Of a DNA stretch of 33,739 nt, positions 15,501 to 23,841 are shown piece by piece. This DNA is from an uncultured Gemmatimonadota bacterium (lineage in GTDB: Bacteria > Gemmatimonadota > Gemmatimonadetes > Longimicrobiales > Longimicrobiaceae): the NCBI GenBank assembly GCA_902805735.1, contig CADCTW010000187.1, positions 66,859-100,597 of the forward strand, written 5' to 3'. The notes beneath the pieces were generated by a model. That model ran no database searches and was not told the origin of the DNA. It worked only from the letters and a program-made list of their open reading frames with translations. The position numbers were made by a program, and so were the translations under genes. The stretch's first letter is position 1, and every line of letters starts with the position of its first letter.

Positions 15501-16317
15501 TCCCGGCGTGGGCGGGCAGCGCGCTTCGGTGAGCGCCGAGCTCTTCAACCTGGCCGCGGGGCTGGACGTGCTCCTGCACGGGGGCGACGATCTCCGCGGC
15601 TGGGGGCAGGGCGGGGCCCGCACCAACCCCGTGCTCCTGTACCCGCGCGGCTTCGACGCGAACTCGAGGGCGTACCGGTACGCGGTCAACGAGGCGTTCG
15701 GGCAGAACCGGTCGCAGCGCACCACGGAGGGCTCGCCCTTCGCGGTCCAACTGGCGGTGCGGGTCACACTCGGTGCGCGGCCCAAGCAGGGCCCGCTCGG
15801 CGGCTACGGCGACCTCGGCGCACCGGGAATCGCCGCGGGCGCGCTGACGCGCCTCACCAGCACGGCGAGCCAGGCCGGCACGGGCGCGGACGTGATGGTG
15901 GACGACGCGGACGAGCCAGGCCACGGGCCAAGCCCGGTGGTCCTGATCCGGCGCGTGCTCCCCGACCCGCTTCCCGAGGTCGTGGCGCTCCGCGACTCAC
16001 TTGGGCTGACCCCCGTGCAGGCCGCGCGCGTGGAGGCCATCCGCGACACGCTCGCGGCGCGGAACGACCCGATCCGGGACGAGGTCACGCGGATCTTCGT
16101 CGCGGCGTGGAAGGGAGAGGGCTCCGCGGTTGCGCCCACGGAGCTGTTCAACGTGATCGGCCCCCGCGTCAACGAGGGGCGCCGCAACATCCAACAGTCG
16201 CTGGACGCGTTGCGAGCGGTGCTCACCCCGGAGCAGTGGGCGCGGCTCCCGGCCACCGTGCGCGAGGCGGTGTCCACCGGCGACTTCCGCTGGGGCCGGC
16301 TGCCAGGCCCGCGGTGA
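12526..16317 (+). CDS. Oar-like TonB-dependent outer-membrane receptor with C-terminal LTxxQ domain
   Basis: From the GTG at 12526 (GGGAGG at 12516-12521) the product is 1263 residues. Order: signal peptide 1-39 ending ACAQ; carboxypeptidase-regulatory-like beta domain about 46-125 (ILRGRVTDEENQPVVSAQV, RDGRYTLVFPEG); plug domain about 140-270 (FSVAGQPSSQNQVTLDGASF); and a 22-strand-type barrel to about 1083, with the Oar-group motif GDINGDGAGNDIAFVFDP near 922. The last barrel strand is FAVQLAVRVTLG. A 180-residue extension follows, containing two LTxxQ motifs (LTPVQ about 1160, LTPEQ about 1232) in helices, like Spy/CpxP periplasmic proteins. A GTG at 12571 is an alternative start with a shorter signal peptide. 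Cargo is unknown; TonB/ExbBD are not in the window. It is the last gene of the redoxin-peptide cassette, 23 nt after the pilin-like gene. Confidence 0.88.
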   Translation: MPPPGAPRGESRGRAVRRLTRAAAVLAVVWVLASPACAQGGSTTDILRGRVTDEENQPVVSAQVDARDRETGLRRTTRTGRDGRYTLVFPEGSGRYEVRVAFLGRAPAAVSVTREADEDVLVADVRLRARAVALEPIEVRGRRTATPGRSEAGSSDRTVSGEVAERLPLANADPAALATLSPGVVAVPGADSLGGTGFSVAGQPSSQNQVTLDGASFASLLSGAGLGGSGRGVPQEGVRGTRVVTSTYDVARGQFTGGQVEITTRSGTNDVRGSAAYRLRDHRLEGSTHRGAWADGATQQGLSAGVGGPLVRDRLFYFLSFSGQRGAEDHYALVPRTRAGLIGVGANPDSVARFLQIAQHRYGFPADGQGGAYGQTSGSGSLLARVDYLTGGHTVTLRGFAHGSTQDSILIEALDARQHGGELSGRGWAGVGTVTSRFGERWVNELRVAAHDDRRTFSSFAALPEARVRVATAGAEGAQQIATFAIGADPFLPRSARERTLEVADELSWLWGDAHRVKLGVLLNRFEGSQQTAGNRFGSFSFNSLAEFEAGRPASYTRSTSAGPARGGGWGAALYLGDAWRPAPRFQLTYGVRLEGSRFDAGPTRDARADSAFGLRTDLLPSELRLSPRVGFSWRLNQPGKPLRMLRGGFGEFRGRIPAGLYLDAVDADRAGGQRLLVCAGEGAVPEPDFGRFAADPASIPGSCRGEGAGLGGRPSVVGFGPGFGAPRSWRASLAYQAGIWRLLGGSVEASYARGVDLYRVQDLNLRSTPVLALAQEGGRPVFADPSAIDPATGAVGLGASRADPAFAHAFRLLSDARSHTGQLTGSVHGVVPSARLSFQMSYTLSHSRSQSSFAFGGARQGFASVPTAGDPNRLVWAPSDLDRRHSFVAVAGLPAGRSFELALIGRATSGAPYTPRVAGDINGDGAGNDIAFVFDPGRAADPAVAAGMRRLLAGSSGSARECLRGQLGRVAARNSCRGGWSRSVDLRSAWYPGVGGQRASVSAELFNLAAGLDVLLHGGDDLRGWGQGGARTNPVLLYPRGFDANSRAYRYAVNEAFGQNRSQRTTEGSPFAVQLAVRVTLGARPKQGPLGGYGDLGAPGIAAGALTRLTSTASQAGTGADVMVDDADEPGHGPSPVVLIRRVLPDPLPEVVALRDSLGLTPVQAARVEAIRDTLAARNDPIRDEVTRIFVAAWKGEGSAVAPTELFNVIGPRVNEGRRNIQQSLDALRAVLTPEQWARLPATVREAVSTGDFRWGRLPGPR

Positions 16318-16330
16318 CGAACCGCCGGGA

Positions 16331-16358
16331 CTCACGCGGAGACACAGAGGCACGGAGA
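16331..16358. repeat. CACAGAG-family repeat, single arm
   Basis: A 28-nt arm (starts CTCACGCGGAGACACAG) 13 nt after the receptor stop. There is no complementary arm nearby; instead a different hairpin (16361-16395) follows at once. Confidence 0.88.
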
Positions 16359-16360
16359 AA

Positions 16361-16395
16361 ACGGCCCGGCACGAGATTTCCTCGTGCCGGGCCGT
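16361..16395. terminator. Hairpin after the TonB-dependent receptor gene, possible terminator
   Basis: A perfect 15-bp stem (16361-16375 with 16381-16395) and a 5-nt loop. In the plus direction no U-run follows, so termination would rest on the strong stem alone. It separates the receptor cassette from the MoxR operon. Confidence 0.65.
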
Positions 16396-16431
16396 ATGCA
16401 TTCTCCTGATGCCCCTCGTGACGCCCAGCGG

Positions 16432-17417
16432 ATGAGCACCCCTTCGCCGTACGCGCCCGCGGAAATCCCGCGCGCCGAGTTCCTGGACCGCATCGTGGCC
16501 GAGGTCCACCGCCGCGTGGTGGGCCAGCAGTACATGATCGAGCGGCTCCTGATCGGCCTGCTCACGGGCGGGCACGTCCTGTTCGAGGGGCTTCCGGGCC
16601 TCGCCAAGACGCTGGCCGTGCGCACGCTGGCGGAGACGATGCACGCCTCCTTCCAGCGCATCCAGTTCACCCCCGACCTGCTCCCCGCCGACGTGGTGGG
16701 GACGACGATCTACAACGCGCGCACCGGCGAGTTCGTCCCGCACAAGGGCCCAATCTTCGCCAACATCGTGCTGGCGGACGAGGTGAACCGCGCGCCGGCC
16801 AAGGTGCAGGCCGCGCTGCTGGAGGCCATGCAGGAGCGCCAGGTGACCATCGGCGGCGAGACGCACCCGCTGCCGCAGCCCTTCCTGGTGCTCGCCACGC
16901 AGAACCCCATCGAGCAGACGGGCACCTACCCTCTCCCCGAAGCGCAGGTAGACCGCTTCATGCTCAAGGTGCGCGTGGGCTACCCCACGCGCGACGAGGA
17001 GCGCGAGGTGCTGCGCCGCGGCTCCGCCCTGGCCGACGAGCCGGTGCAGCGCGTGGCGGGGCCCGAAGACATCCTCGCCGCCCGCAAGGTGGTCTCCGGG
17101 CTGTACCTGGACGAGAAGATCGCGGACTACATCCTGGACCTGGTGATCGCCACGCGCGACCCCCGCGCCCACGGCGTCGCCGAGCTGCAGCCGCTGATCG
17201 AGTTCGGGGCCTCGCCGCGGGCCACGCTGGCGCTGGCCGCCTGCGCGCGTGCCCACGCCTACCTGCGCGGCCGCAACTTCGTGGTGCCGGACGACGTGAA
17301 GGCGATCGGAGCGGACGTGCTGCGCCACCGCGTGGTGCTGACGTACGAGGCGGAGGCGGAAGAGGTGACCTCCGAAGACGTGGTGCGCCGCATCTTCGAA
17401 GTGGTGCGCGTACCCTG

Positions 17418-17418
<1 letters not shown>
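16432..17418 (+). CDS. MoxR-family AAA+ ATPase
   Basis: A 328-residue AAA+ protein. Walker A is GLPGLAKT (53-60), Walker B VLADEVN (113-119), sensor 1 LATQNPIEQTGTYPLPEAQ (about 158-176) and the lid helices follow; this NPIEQTGTYPLPEAQ(V/L)DRF run is diagnostic for the MoxR group. MoxR ATPases act as chaperones that mature VWA-domain partners, which here are the genes directly downstream. ATG at 16432 is chosen because the core begins soon after; the in-frame ATG at 16396 touches the hairpin at 16361-16395. Its TGA stop shares one base with the ATG of the DUF58 gene, so the operon is tightly coupled. Confidence 0.93.
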
Positions 17419-18364
<946 letters not shown>

Positions 18365-18368
<4 letters not shown>

Positions 18369-19258
18369 AGCGCGCTCTGCTCGCGCTCCTGCTGGCCGTC
18401 GGCGCGCAGGCGCAGACACGCGCCGGCGTGTCCCCGCGCGAGGTGACGGTCGGGGACCGCGTCACTTCGGTCGTGGAGGTGCAGATTGGGGCGGGCGAGC
18501 GGCTGGAAGTGAGCTTCCCCTGGTCCGATACGGCGCGCGTGTGGTCCATCCGCCCCGTGCGCATCGAAGCGGGCGCCGGCACCGCGCGCGCCACGGCCAC
18601 CCTGGTGGCGTGGAGCCCCGGCCCGGCGGGCGGGGTTTCCGCGAGGGCGCGCATCGTGGGCGCGGGCGGAACCGGGCGCGCCCTGACGCTGCGCTTCCCC
18701 ATTCCCACCGTCCGTTCCGTGCTCCCCGCGGACACCTCCAGGCACAAGCCGAAGCCGCCCAAGGACGTGGTCGGGCCGGATCGGGAGATCGACTGGCGCA
18801 TGGTGGCGCTGGGGGCGCTCGCCGCGGTCTGGCTCCTGGTGCTCCTGGCCTGGCTGCGCCGCCGGAGGAACCGCCCGCGCCCGGAGCCCATCGTGGCGCC
18901 GCCGGACGCGCGGGTGCAGGCGCTGGAGGCGCTGGAGGCCGCCCGCGCGCGGGGAGCCACCGACGGGCGCGCCTTCTACACGCTGGTGAGTGAGGCGCTG
19001 CGCGGGTTCGCGCACGCCGTCCGCCCGCGCTGGAGCCCGGACCTGACCACCACCGAGCTGGAGCGGCGGATGGAAAAGGACGGCGTGGCCGCGCGCGACC
19101 TGGGCCCGCTGCGCTCCGTGCTGCACACGGCCGACCTGGCGAAATTCGGGCGCTACCCCATCCCCGCGGACACGGCACTGCGCGACTGGGACGAGGCGCG
19201 GCGCTGGGTGGAGAGCTTTGGCCGCGAGGAGGAAGCGCGGGAGGAGGCGGCGCCGTGA
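18365..19258 (+). CDS. Membrane protein of the Bat operon (DUF4381/BatD-like)
   Basis: A 297-residue protein with a signal peptide (MKRALLALLLAVGAQAQ), an extracytoplasmic beta-rich region (about 18-120), one transmembrane segment near 143-163 (MVALGALAAVWLLVLLAWL), and a cytoplasmic helical tail rich in Arg and Glu. The layout (beta domain, one TM helix, cytoplasmic tail with LRGFAHA and TTTELERRM) matches the protein placed between DUF58 and BatA in such operons, often annotated DUF4381 or BatD-like. It should anchor or assist the VWA proteins at the membrane. ATGA overlap with the DUF58 gene and GTGA overlap with batA show translational coupling. Confidence 0.8.
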
Positions 19259-20241
19259 GCTTCGGCTTCGAGCACCCGTGGGCATTCGGCCTCCTCGCGC
19301 TCCTCCCGCTCTGGATGTGGCTGCTTCGGCGCCGCAGGGTGCGTCCGGCGGTCTCCTTCGCGCGCGCCGGGGTGCTGGCCGGGCTCGCGCCGAGGCGCAC
19401 GCGGGTGTGGGCGTGGCTCCCGGGCGTCCTGCGCTCGCTCGCCTTCGTCCTGCTGGTGGCCGCCCTGGCCGGCCCGCGCTCCGGCCGGCGCGTAATCGAG
19501 AGCGAGTCCGAGGGGATCGGGATCGTGGTGGCGATGGACGTGTCGTCGTCCATGCTGGCCGAAGACTTCCGCCCCGTGAACCGGCTGGGGGCGGCCAAGC
19601 GCACCCTGGCGAGCTTCGTCCAGACGCGCGGCAGCGACCGCATCGGCCTGGTGACCTTCGCCGGCGAGGCGCTGACCATGGTGCCGCTGACCACCGACCA
19701 CTCCATGCTCCTCACCGTGCTCGAGGGGATGCAGGTGGGGCAGCTGGAAGACGGGACGGCGATCGGCCTGGGACTGGCCGCCGCGGCCAACCGCCTGCGC
19801 CGCATCTCCGGCTCGCGCGTGGTGATCCTGCTGAGCGACGGCGAGAACAACCGCGGCAGCGTGAACCCGCGCGACGCGGCCCGCGCCGCCGCCACGTACG
19901 GCATCCGCGTCTTCACCGTGGGCGTGGGCTCCAAGACGCGGGCCCGCATCCCCATCGCGCGCACCCCGGCGGGGCTCCGCTACGGCTACCTGCCGGTAAG
20001 CATAGACGAGCCGCTCCTGCGCGACATCGCGGGCCTCACCGGCGGCCGCTACTTCCGCGCCACGGACACGCGGGCGCTGCAGCGCATCTACGAGGAGATC
20101 GACCGGCTGGTGAAGAGTCCCGTGCGCGTGCGCCGGACGGTGGAGTACCGCGAGTGGTACCTGCCGTTCCTGCTCGCGGGCGCCGCGCTCTTCCTGCTGG
20201 AAGTGCTCTTCCGCGCAACGCGATGGGGGAGGGTGCCGTGA
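19255..20241 (+). CDS. batA: BatA-like VWA domain membrane protein
   Basis: A 328-residue protein with two N-terminal transmembrane segments (about 8-24 and 56-73), a periplasm- or cytoplasm-facing VWA domain (about 88-290) and a C-terminal transmembrane helix (about 299-316). The MIDAS motif is complete: DVSSS at 95-99, a Thr in the DGTAIGLGL segment, and ILLSDGENN. In Bacteroides fragilis the bat genes confer tolerance to oxygen, and elsewhere these operons relate to envelope stress; the exact mechanism is unknown. It starts with GTG in a GTGA overlap with the preceding gene and ends in a GTGA overlap with batB. Confidence 0.9.
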   Translation: MSFGFEHPWAFGLLALLPLWMWLLRRRRVRPAVSFARAGVLAGLAPRRTRVWAWLPGVLRSLAFVLLVAALAGPRSGRRVIESESEGIGIVVAMDVSSSMLAEDFRPVNRLGAAKRTLASFVQTRGSDRIGLVTFAGEALTMVPLTTDHSMLLTVLEGMQVGQLEDGTAIGLGLAAAANRLRRISGSRVVILLSDGENNRGSVNPRDAARAAATYGIRVFTVGVGSKTRARIPIARTPAGLRYGYLPVSIDEPLLRDIAGLTGGRYFRATDTRALQRIYEEIDRLVKSPVRVRRTVEYREWYLPFLLAGAALFLLEVLFRATRWGRVP

Positions 20242-21278
20242 ACCTGGACGTCTCCCTGGCGCACCCGGCGCTGCGACACCTGATCGCGCTCTTCCCGGTG
20301 CTCGCGTTGATCGCGGCGCTGCTGTGGATGCGCCGCCGCCGCCAGGCCGTGGCCGCGCTGGGCGACCCGGCGCTGGTGCACCGCCTGGCGCCCACGCTCA
20401 GCCGTCTGCCGCGCAGGCGGGTAGCCCTGCTGACGCTGGCGGCGCTGCTGCTGGGGGTCGCCGCCGCGGGGCCCACCTGGGGGCGCGAGCCCGTCGCCGC
20501 CCCGCGCGCGGCGGACCTGGTGCTCGTGCTGGACGCATCCAACTCCATGCTGGTGGAGGACGTGCGGCCCAACCGCCTGGAGCTGGAGCGCAAGCTGGCG
20601 CGCGAGTTCCTGCGGCGGGTGGAGGGGTCGCGCGTAGCCATCGTGGTGTTCGCGGGGGCGGGGTACGTGGTGGCGCCGCTCACCCGCGACTACGACGCGC
20701 TGGACGCGTACCTGGAGGCGCTGTCGCCGGAGATGGTGCCGCAGGGCGGCTCGTCGCTCTCCAATGCGGTGCGGCAGGGCGGGGCGCTGCTCTTCGGCGC
20801 GCCCGGCGAGCGTCCGCGCGGCGCGCTGGTGGTCATGACGGACGGCGACGCGCTGGAGGAAACGCGCGACATCGAGTTGGCGGCGACGCTGCTGGCCCGC
20901 GCCGGGGTCCCGCTGCACATCGTGGGGATCGGTACGCGCGCCGGCGGCCCCGTGCCCGACGTGGACCCGCAGACGGGCCGCCGCGTGGGGTTCAAGCGCG
21001 ACCTGGACGGCTCCATCGCGCGCTCCGCCCTGGGCGAGCCGCTCCTGCAGAGCATGGCGGAGGTCACGCGCGGCAGCTACCGCCCCATCGGCGCGGGCTC
21101 CGCGCAGGAGCTGGCGGGCGCCGTGAACACCATCCGCCCCGGCGGCCCAGACTGGACGCAGGTGCGCCCCGGCAACCGCTACGAGTGGTTCCTGGGCGCC
21201 GCGCTCGTGCTCCTGGCGCTGGATTCCGTGCTGGAAGCCGGGATTCTCCGGCGGAGGAAGGAGGAGGTATGGGGCTGA
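20238..21278 (+). CDS. batB: BatB-like VWA domain membrane protein
   Basis: A 346-residue relative of the preceding protein with N-terminal transmembrane segments (about 13-30 and 62-78), a VWA domain with MIDAS DASNS (99-103) and VVMTDGDALEE, and a C-terminal hydrophobic helix (about 318-335). The GTG at 20238 overlaps the batA stop and follows a GGGGAGGG purine run by 4 nt; an ATG at 20223 would sit upstream of that site. The two adjacent VWA proteins probably form a membrane complex served by the MoxR ATPase. The final codons contain a strong AAGGAGGAGGT sequence that looks like the ribosome-binding site of the next gene. Confidence 0.9.
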   Translation: MNLDVSLAHPALRHLIALFPVLALIAALLWMRRRRQAVAALGDPALVHRLAPTLSRLPRRRVALLTLAALLLGVAAAGPTWGREPVAAPRAADLVLVLDASNSMLVEDVRPNRLELERKLAREFLRRVEGSRVAIVVFAGAGYVVAPLTRDYDALDAYLEALSPEMVPQGGSSLSNAVRQGGALLFGAPGERPRGALVVMTDGDALEETRDIELAATLLARAGVPLHIVGIGTRAGGPVPDVDPQTGRRVGFKRDLDGSIARSALGEPLLQSMAEVTRGSYRPIGAGSAQELAGAVNTIRPGGPDWTQVRPGNRYEWFLGAALVLLALDSVLEAGILRRRKEEVWG

Positions 21279-21306
21279 GTCCGGGGCGGTGGCCCTCACC
21301 CCCCGA

Positions 21307-21336
21307 CCCCCTCCCCCAAACTGCTGGGGGAGGGGG
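21307..21336. repeat. Hairpin element inside the bat operon
   Basis: Perfect 11-bp stem CCCCCTCCCCC / GGGGGAGGGGG (21307-21317 with 21326-21336) with an 8-nt loop, inside a longer repeat-like block (about 21291-21350). It lies between batB and the start chosen for the TPR lipoprotein. The same CCCTCACCC edge and CCTCTCCC core appear in the elements at 26121-26350. Confidence 0.8.
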
Positions 21337-21397
21337 CGATTCCCACGGTTTCGCGCGCGGAGGCGGGGCCTGGCCCGGACGCAAACGTGGGGGCGCG

Positions 21398-22120
21398 ATG
21401 CAACGCGCCCGCGCTTTCGGCGCGCTCACGCGGCGGATCGTCGGGCTCGTCTGCCTCGCGCTGCTCGCGGCCTGCAAGGAGACGCCGCACGCGCAGTACC
21501 GGCGCGGCGAGGTGCGGCCGGCGGCCGAGGCTTACGCGCGGGCGGTGCAGGACGGCGACACGTCGGCGGTCGCGCGGTACAACCTGGGGACGGCGCTGCT
21601 TAGGCTGCGGACCTTCGACGAGGCGCGGCCCATCCTGGAGGGGGCGGCGGCGGTGCCGGGGGCGCCGCGGCCGCTACGCGAGCGGGCGCACTACAACACG
21701 GGGAACACGGAGCTGGAGCCCGCGCTGGCCGACACGTCGAAAAGCGACGAGCGGAGGGCGCGCCTGCGCCGCGCGGTCGCGCAGTACCAGCGCGCGCTGC
21801 TCATCGACCCGGCGGACCAGGACGCCAAGTGGAACCTCGAACTGGCGCTGCGCCAGCTCGTGGAGCCGCCCGCGGGGGGCGGGGGCGGGGGCGGCGGGCA
21901 GGATTCCGGCGGCGGCGGAGAGGACGACGGGCCGCCCGACCCTCAGCCCGCGCCCGGCCCGCCGCAGACCACGCGCTCCAGCGCCGGCACCGGCGATCCC
22001 GACCTCACGCCATCGGCCGCCGAGCGCATCCTGTCCCAGGCCGAGCGCGACGAGCGCGAGCTTCAGCGCCGCAAGCTGCGCCAGGCACCGCCGGGGGAGC
22101 GGGCGGAGCGGGACTGGTAA
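21398..22120 (+). CDS. TPR lipoprotein of the Bat operon (BatC-like)
   Basis: A 240-residue protein from ATG 21398: a lipoprotein signal (basic start, hydrophobic 14-25, lipobox LLAAC with C26), then tetratricopeptide-like helices (ARYNLGTALLRLRTFDEARPILEGA, AVAQYQRALLIDPADQDAKWNLELAL, about 52-155), and a Gly/Pro/Asp-rich linker ending in a charged helix. TPR proteins occupy this place (batC/batE) in bat operons and act as assembly scaffolds. An in-frame ATG at 21269 has a far stronger ribosome-binding site but would place 43 residues translated from a hairpin repeat before the signal peptide; which is used is unclear. Confidence 0.8.
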   Translation: MQRARAFGALTRRIVGLVCLALLAACKETPHAQYRRGEVRPAAEAYARAVQDGDTSAVARYNLGTALLRLRTFDEARPILEGAAAVPGAPRPLRERAHYNTGNTELEPALADTSKSDERRARLRRAVAQYQRALLIDPADQDAKWNLELALRQLVEPPAGGGGGGGGQDSGGGGEDDGPPDPQPAPGPPQTTRSSAGTGDPDLTPSAAERILSQAERDERELQRRKLRQAPPGERAERDW

Positions 22121-22129
22121 AAAACGGTT

Positions 22130-22193
22130 CTCACACAGAGACACAGAGGCACAGAGAAAAACCAATCTCTGTGCCTCTGTGTCTCTGTGTGAG
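22130..22193. repeat. 28-bp perfect inverted repeat, hairpin copy of the CACAGAG family
   Basis: Arms 22130-22157 and 22166-22193 are exact reverse complements over 28 nt with an 8-nt loop; the arm sequence is identical to the copy at 1901. It fills the space between the convergent ends of the bat operon and the GNAT gene, starting 9 nt after one stop and ending 2 nt before the other. Confidence 0.96.
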
Positions 22194-22195
22194 GC

Positions 22196-22909
22196 CTATT
22201 CTTTCCACTCCTCCGCGCGCCGGTGCGGGCCCACCATGTCGCGGCCTTCCAGCTCGTCGATCATGGCGGCGAAGCCGGGGTGGACGAGGGGGTAGGAGAC
22301 GCGGTAGGCGCGGCGGTAGACGTCGTAGATGATCTGGCGGACCAGGCGGGCGGGAAGCTCGGCGCGCGCGTCGCCCACGGGCTGGCGGTAGAGGATGTAC
22401 TCCCTGTCGCCGGAGCCGGGCGACATCCCCGGGTGGTAGTAGGTGAGATCGAAGGGGATGGCGTTGCGCTCGCGGACAAGCCTCCGCAGCCAGGCGCTCT
22501 CCGCCTCGATCTCGCCGACGACCCAGGCCAGCTCGTCGCGGCCGTTGCGGCGCGCGTCGGAGCGGAAGGCGGCGGTCAGCTCGCGGCGCAGGGTGCGGGC
22601 GAGCTCGCGCGCGCGGTGCTCGGGCCGCACGGCCAGGTACAGCACGAACCCCGCGTTGACGGCCATCAGGTACACGCCGATCACGGTGCCCATGGGCCGG
22701 CCGTTCTCGTCGAGCGCGGCGATCAGGTGGAAGCCGTCGCCCTCCAGCAGCTCCATCCGCGACTCGGCGATCTCGGAAAGGAGGGCGCGGGTGGACTGGC
22801 GGTCCTCCGGCGCGAACATCTCCTGCACCAGCCGCAGCGCCTCCGCGGCGAGCGGGTCGCGTTCGTCGCGGAGCTCCACGATGTTCAGCACGTCCTCAGA
22901 GGTCGCCAT
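22196..22909 (-). CDS. GNAT-type N-acetyltransferase
   Basis: A 237-residue protein with a GNAT-like core: FHLIAALDENGRPMGTVIGVYL (strands 2-4, about 60-81), FVLYLAVRPEHRARELARTLRREL (the strand plus acetyl-CoA pyrophosphate loop and helix, about 88-111; the usual Q/R-x-x-G-x-G/A loop is degenerate, RARELA), and a later WVVGEIE strand. The C-terminal 60 residues (YILYRQPVGDARAEL...) extend past the usual domain. Substrate unknown. Its first 14 nt overlap the end of the amidohydrolase gene, so both are probably in one transcript. Confidence 0.72.
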   Translation of the reverse strand: MATSEDVLNIVELRDERDPLAAEALRLVQEMFAPEDRQSTRALLSEIAESRMELLEGDGFHLIAALDENGRPMGTVIGVYLMAVNAGFVLYLAVRPEHRARELARTLRRELTAAFRSDARRNGRDELAWVVGEIEAESAWLRRLVRERNAIPFDLTYYHPGMSPGSGDREYILYRQPVGDARAELPARLVRQIIYDVYRRAYRVSYPLVHPGFAAMIDELEGRDMVGPHRRAEEWKE

Positions 22910-23768
22910 CGCCGCCTCCCAGGCCCAGGCGGAAGAGCGTGGAGGCGTTCTTCCAGAGGAGGTTCTCGGCCTCTTCGCCGCTCAGCTCCAGCTTCTCCAC
23001 GAAGCGGAGGTAGCTCGCCATGTCGCTGATCGGCCAGTCGGTGCCGTACAGCAGGCCGCCCGTGCCGTTTGCGTACGCGATCACGTCGCGCATCTTGGCG
23101 ATCATCAGCCGCTCGAAGCGCTCCTCGAAGGTGCCCAGCGTGAAGCCGGAGATGTCGCCCGACACGTTCTCGTTCTTGTAGATGACCTCCGCCGCGTCCA
23201 TCAGCCAGGGGTTCCCCATGTGGCAGATGACGAAGTGAACGTCGCGGAAGTCCACCGCCGCCTCGTCGATGGTGAGCGGGTGCGTGTACTTCAGCTTCCC
23301 CAGCCGGTCGTACGTGTCGCCCGTGTGGATCATCACCGGCACCCCGAACTCGGCCGCCAGCCCGTACACGCCGCGAAGCTGCGGGTCGTACACGTAGAAG
23401 GCCTGGTAGCCCGGGTACAGCTTGAGAGCGCGCACGCGCCCCGTCTCCAGCAGCGCGCGCAGCTCGGCCAGCGTCTCGGTGGAAAGGGCGTAGAAGCTGA
23501 TCCCCGCGGCCACGCCGATGCGGGCGTCGTCGTGCACCAGGCGCACGATCTCCGCGGTGCTGGGGCGGTCCTCGTTGACCTTGTAGCTGGAGAGGACGAG
23601 GGAATAGTCGATCCCGTTGGCATCCATCTCCGCCCGCAGCTGCGCGTAGCGCTCGTGCAGGGAAGGGGGCTGCTCGGGGAGATAGCGGTTCAGGTGCGTG
23701 TGGCAGTCGACGATCAACGGCGGCCCGGGGGGTTCAGGTTTGAGGGCCTCGCGAGTTGCACGACGCAT
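22896..23768 (-). CDS. Amidohydrolase-family (TIM-barrel) metal-dependent hydrolase
   Basis: A 290-residue protein (from ATG 23768). Metal-binding HxH is DCHTHLN near residue 22, followed by barrel strands LKLYPGYQ (about 121), PVMIHTGDTYD (about 146), FVICHMGNPW (about 180) and LLYGTDWPIS (about 243), where the His residues and the final Asp are the expected metal/catalytic ligands. This is the amidohydrolase-2 (ACMSD/TIM-barrel decarboxylase) type. The substrate cannot be inferred. A GTG at 23783 would add five residues reaching into a repeat and is less likely. It overlaps the GNAT gene; the ABC permease gene lies upstream across a repeat. Confidence 0.85.
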   Translation of the reverse strand: MRRATREALKPEPPGPPLIVDCHTHLNRYLPEQPPSLHERYAQLRAEMDANGIDYSLVLSSYKVNEDRPSTAEIVRLVHDDARIGVAAGISFYALSTETLAELRALLETGRVRALKLYPGYQAFYVYDPQLRGVYGLAAEFGVPVMIHTGDTYDRLGKLKYTHPLTIDEAAVDFRDVHFVICHMGNPWLMDAAEVIYKNENVSGDISGFTLGTFEERFERLMIAKMRDVIAYANGTGGLLYGTDWPISDMASYLRFVEKLELSGEEAENLLWKNASTLFRLGLGGGDGDL

Positions 23769-23780
23769 ACCCGCCGAAAG

Positions 23781-23832
23781 CACGAAGGCACGGAGACGAC
23801 TTCTTCTCCGTGCCTCCGTGTCTCTGTGTGAG
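23781..23832. repeat. CACAGAG-family repeat, imperfect hairpin
   Basis: A full 28-nt arm (23805-23832) with CACGGAG-type variants, and a shortened partner arm (23781-23796) pairing over 16 nt with one mismatch across an 8-nt loop. It lies between the co-directional permease stop and the amidohydrolase start. Confidence 0.88.
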
Positions 23833-23841
23833 CCCCGCCGT

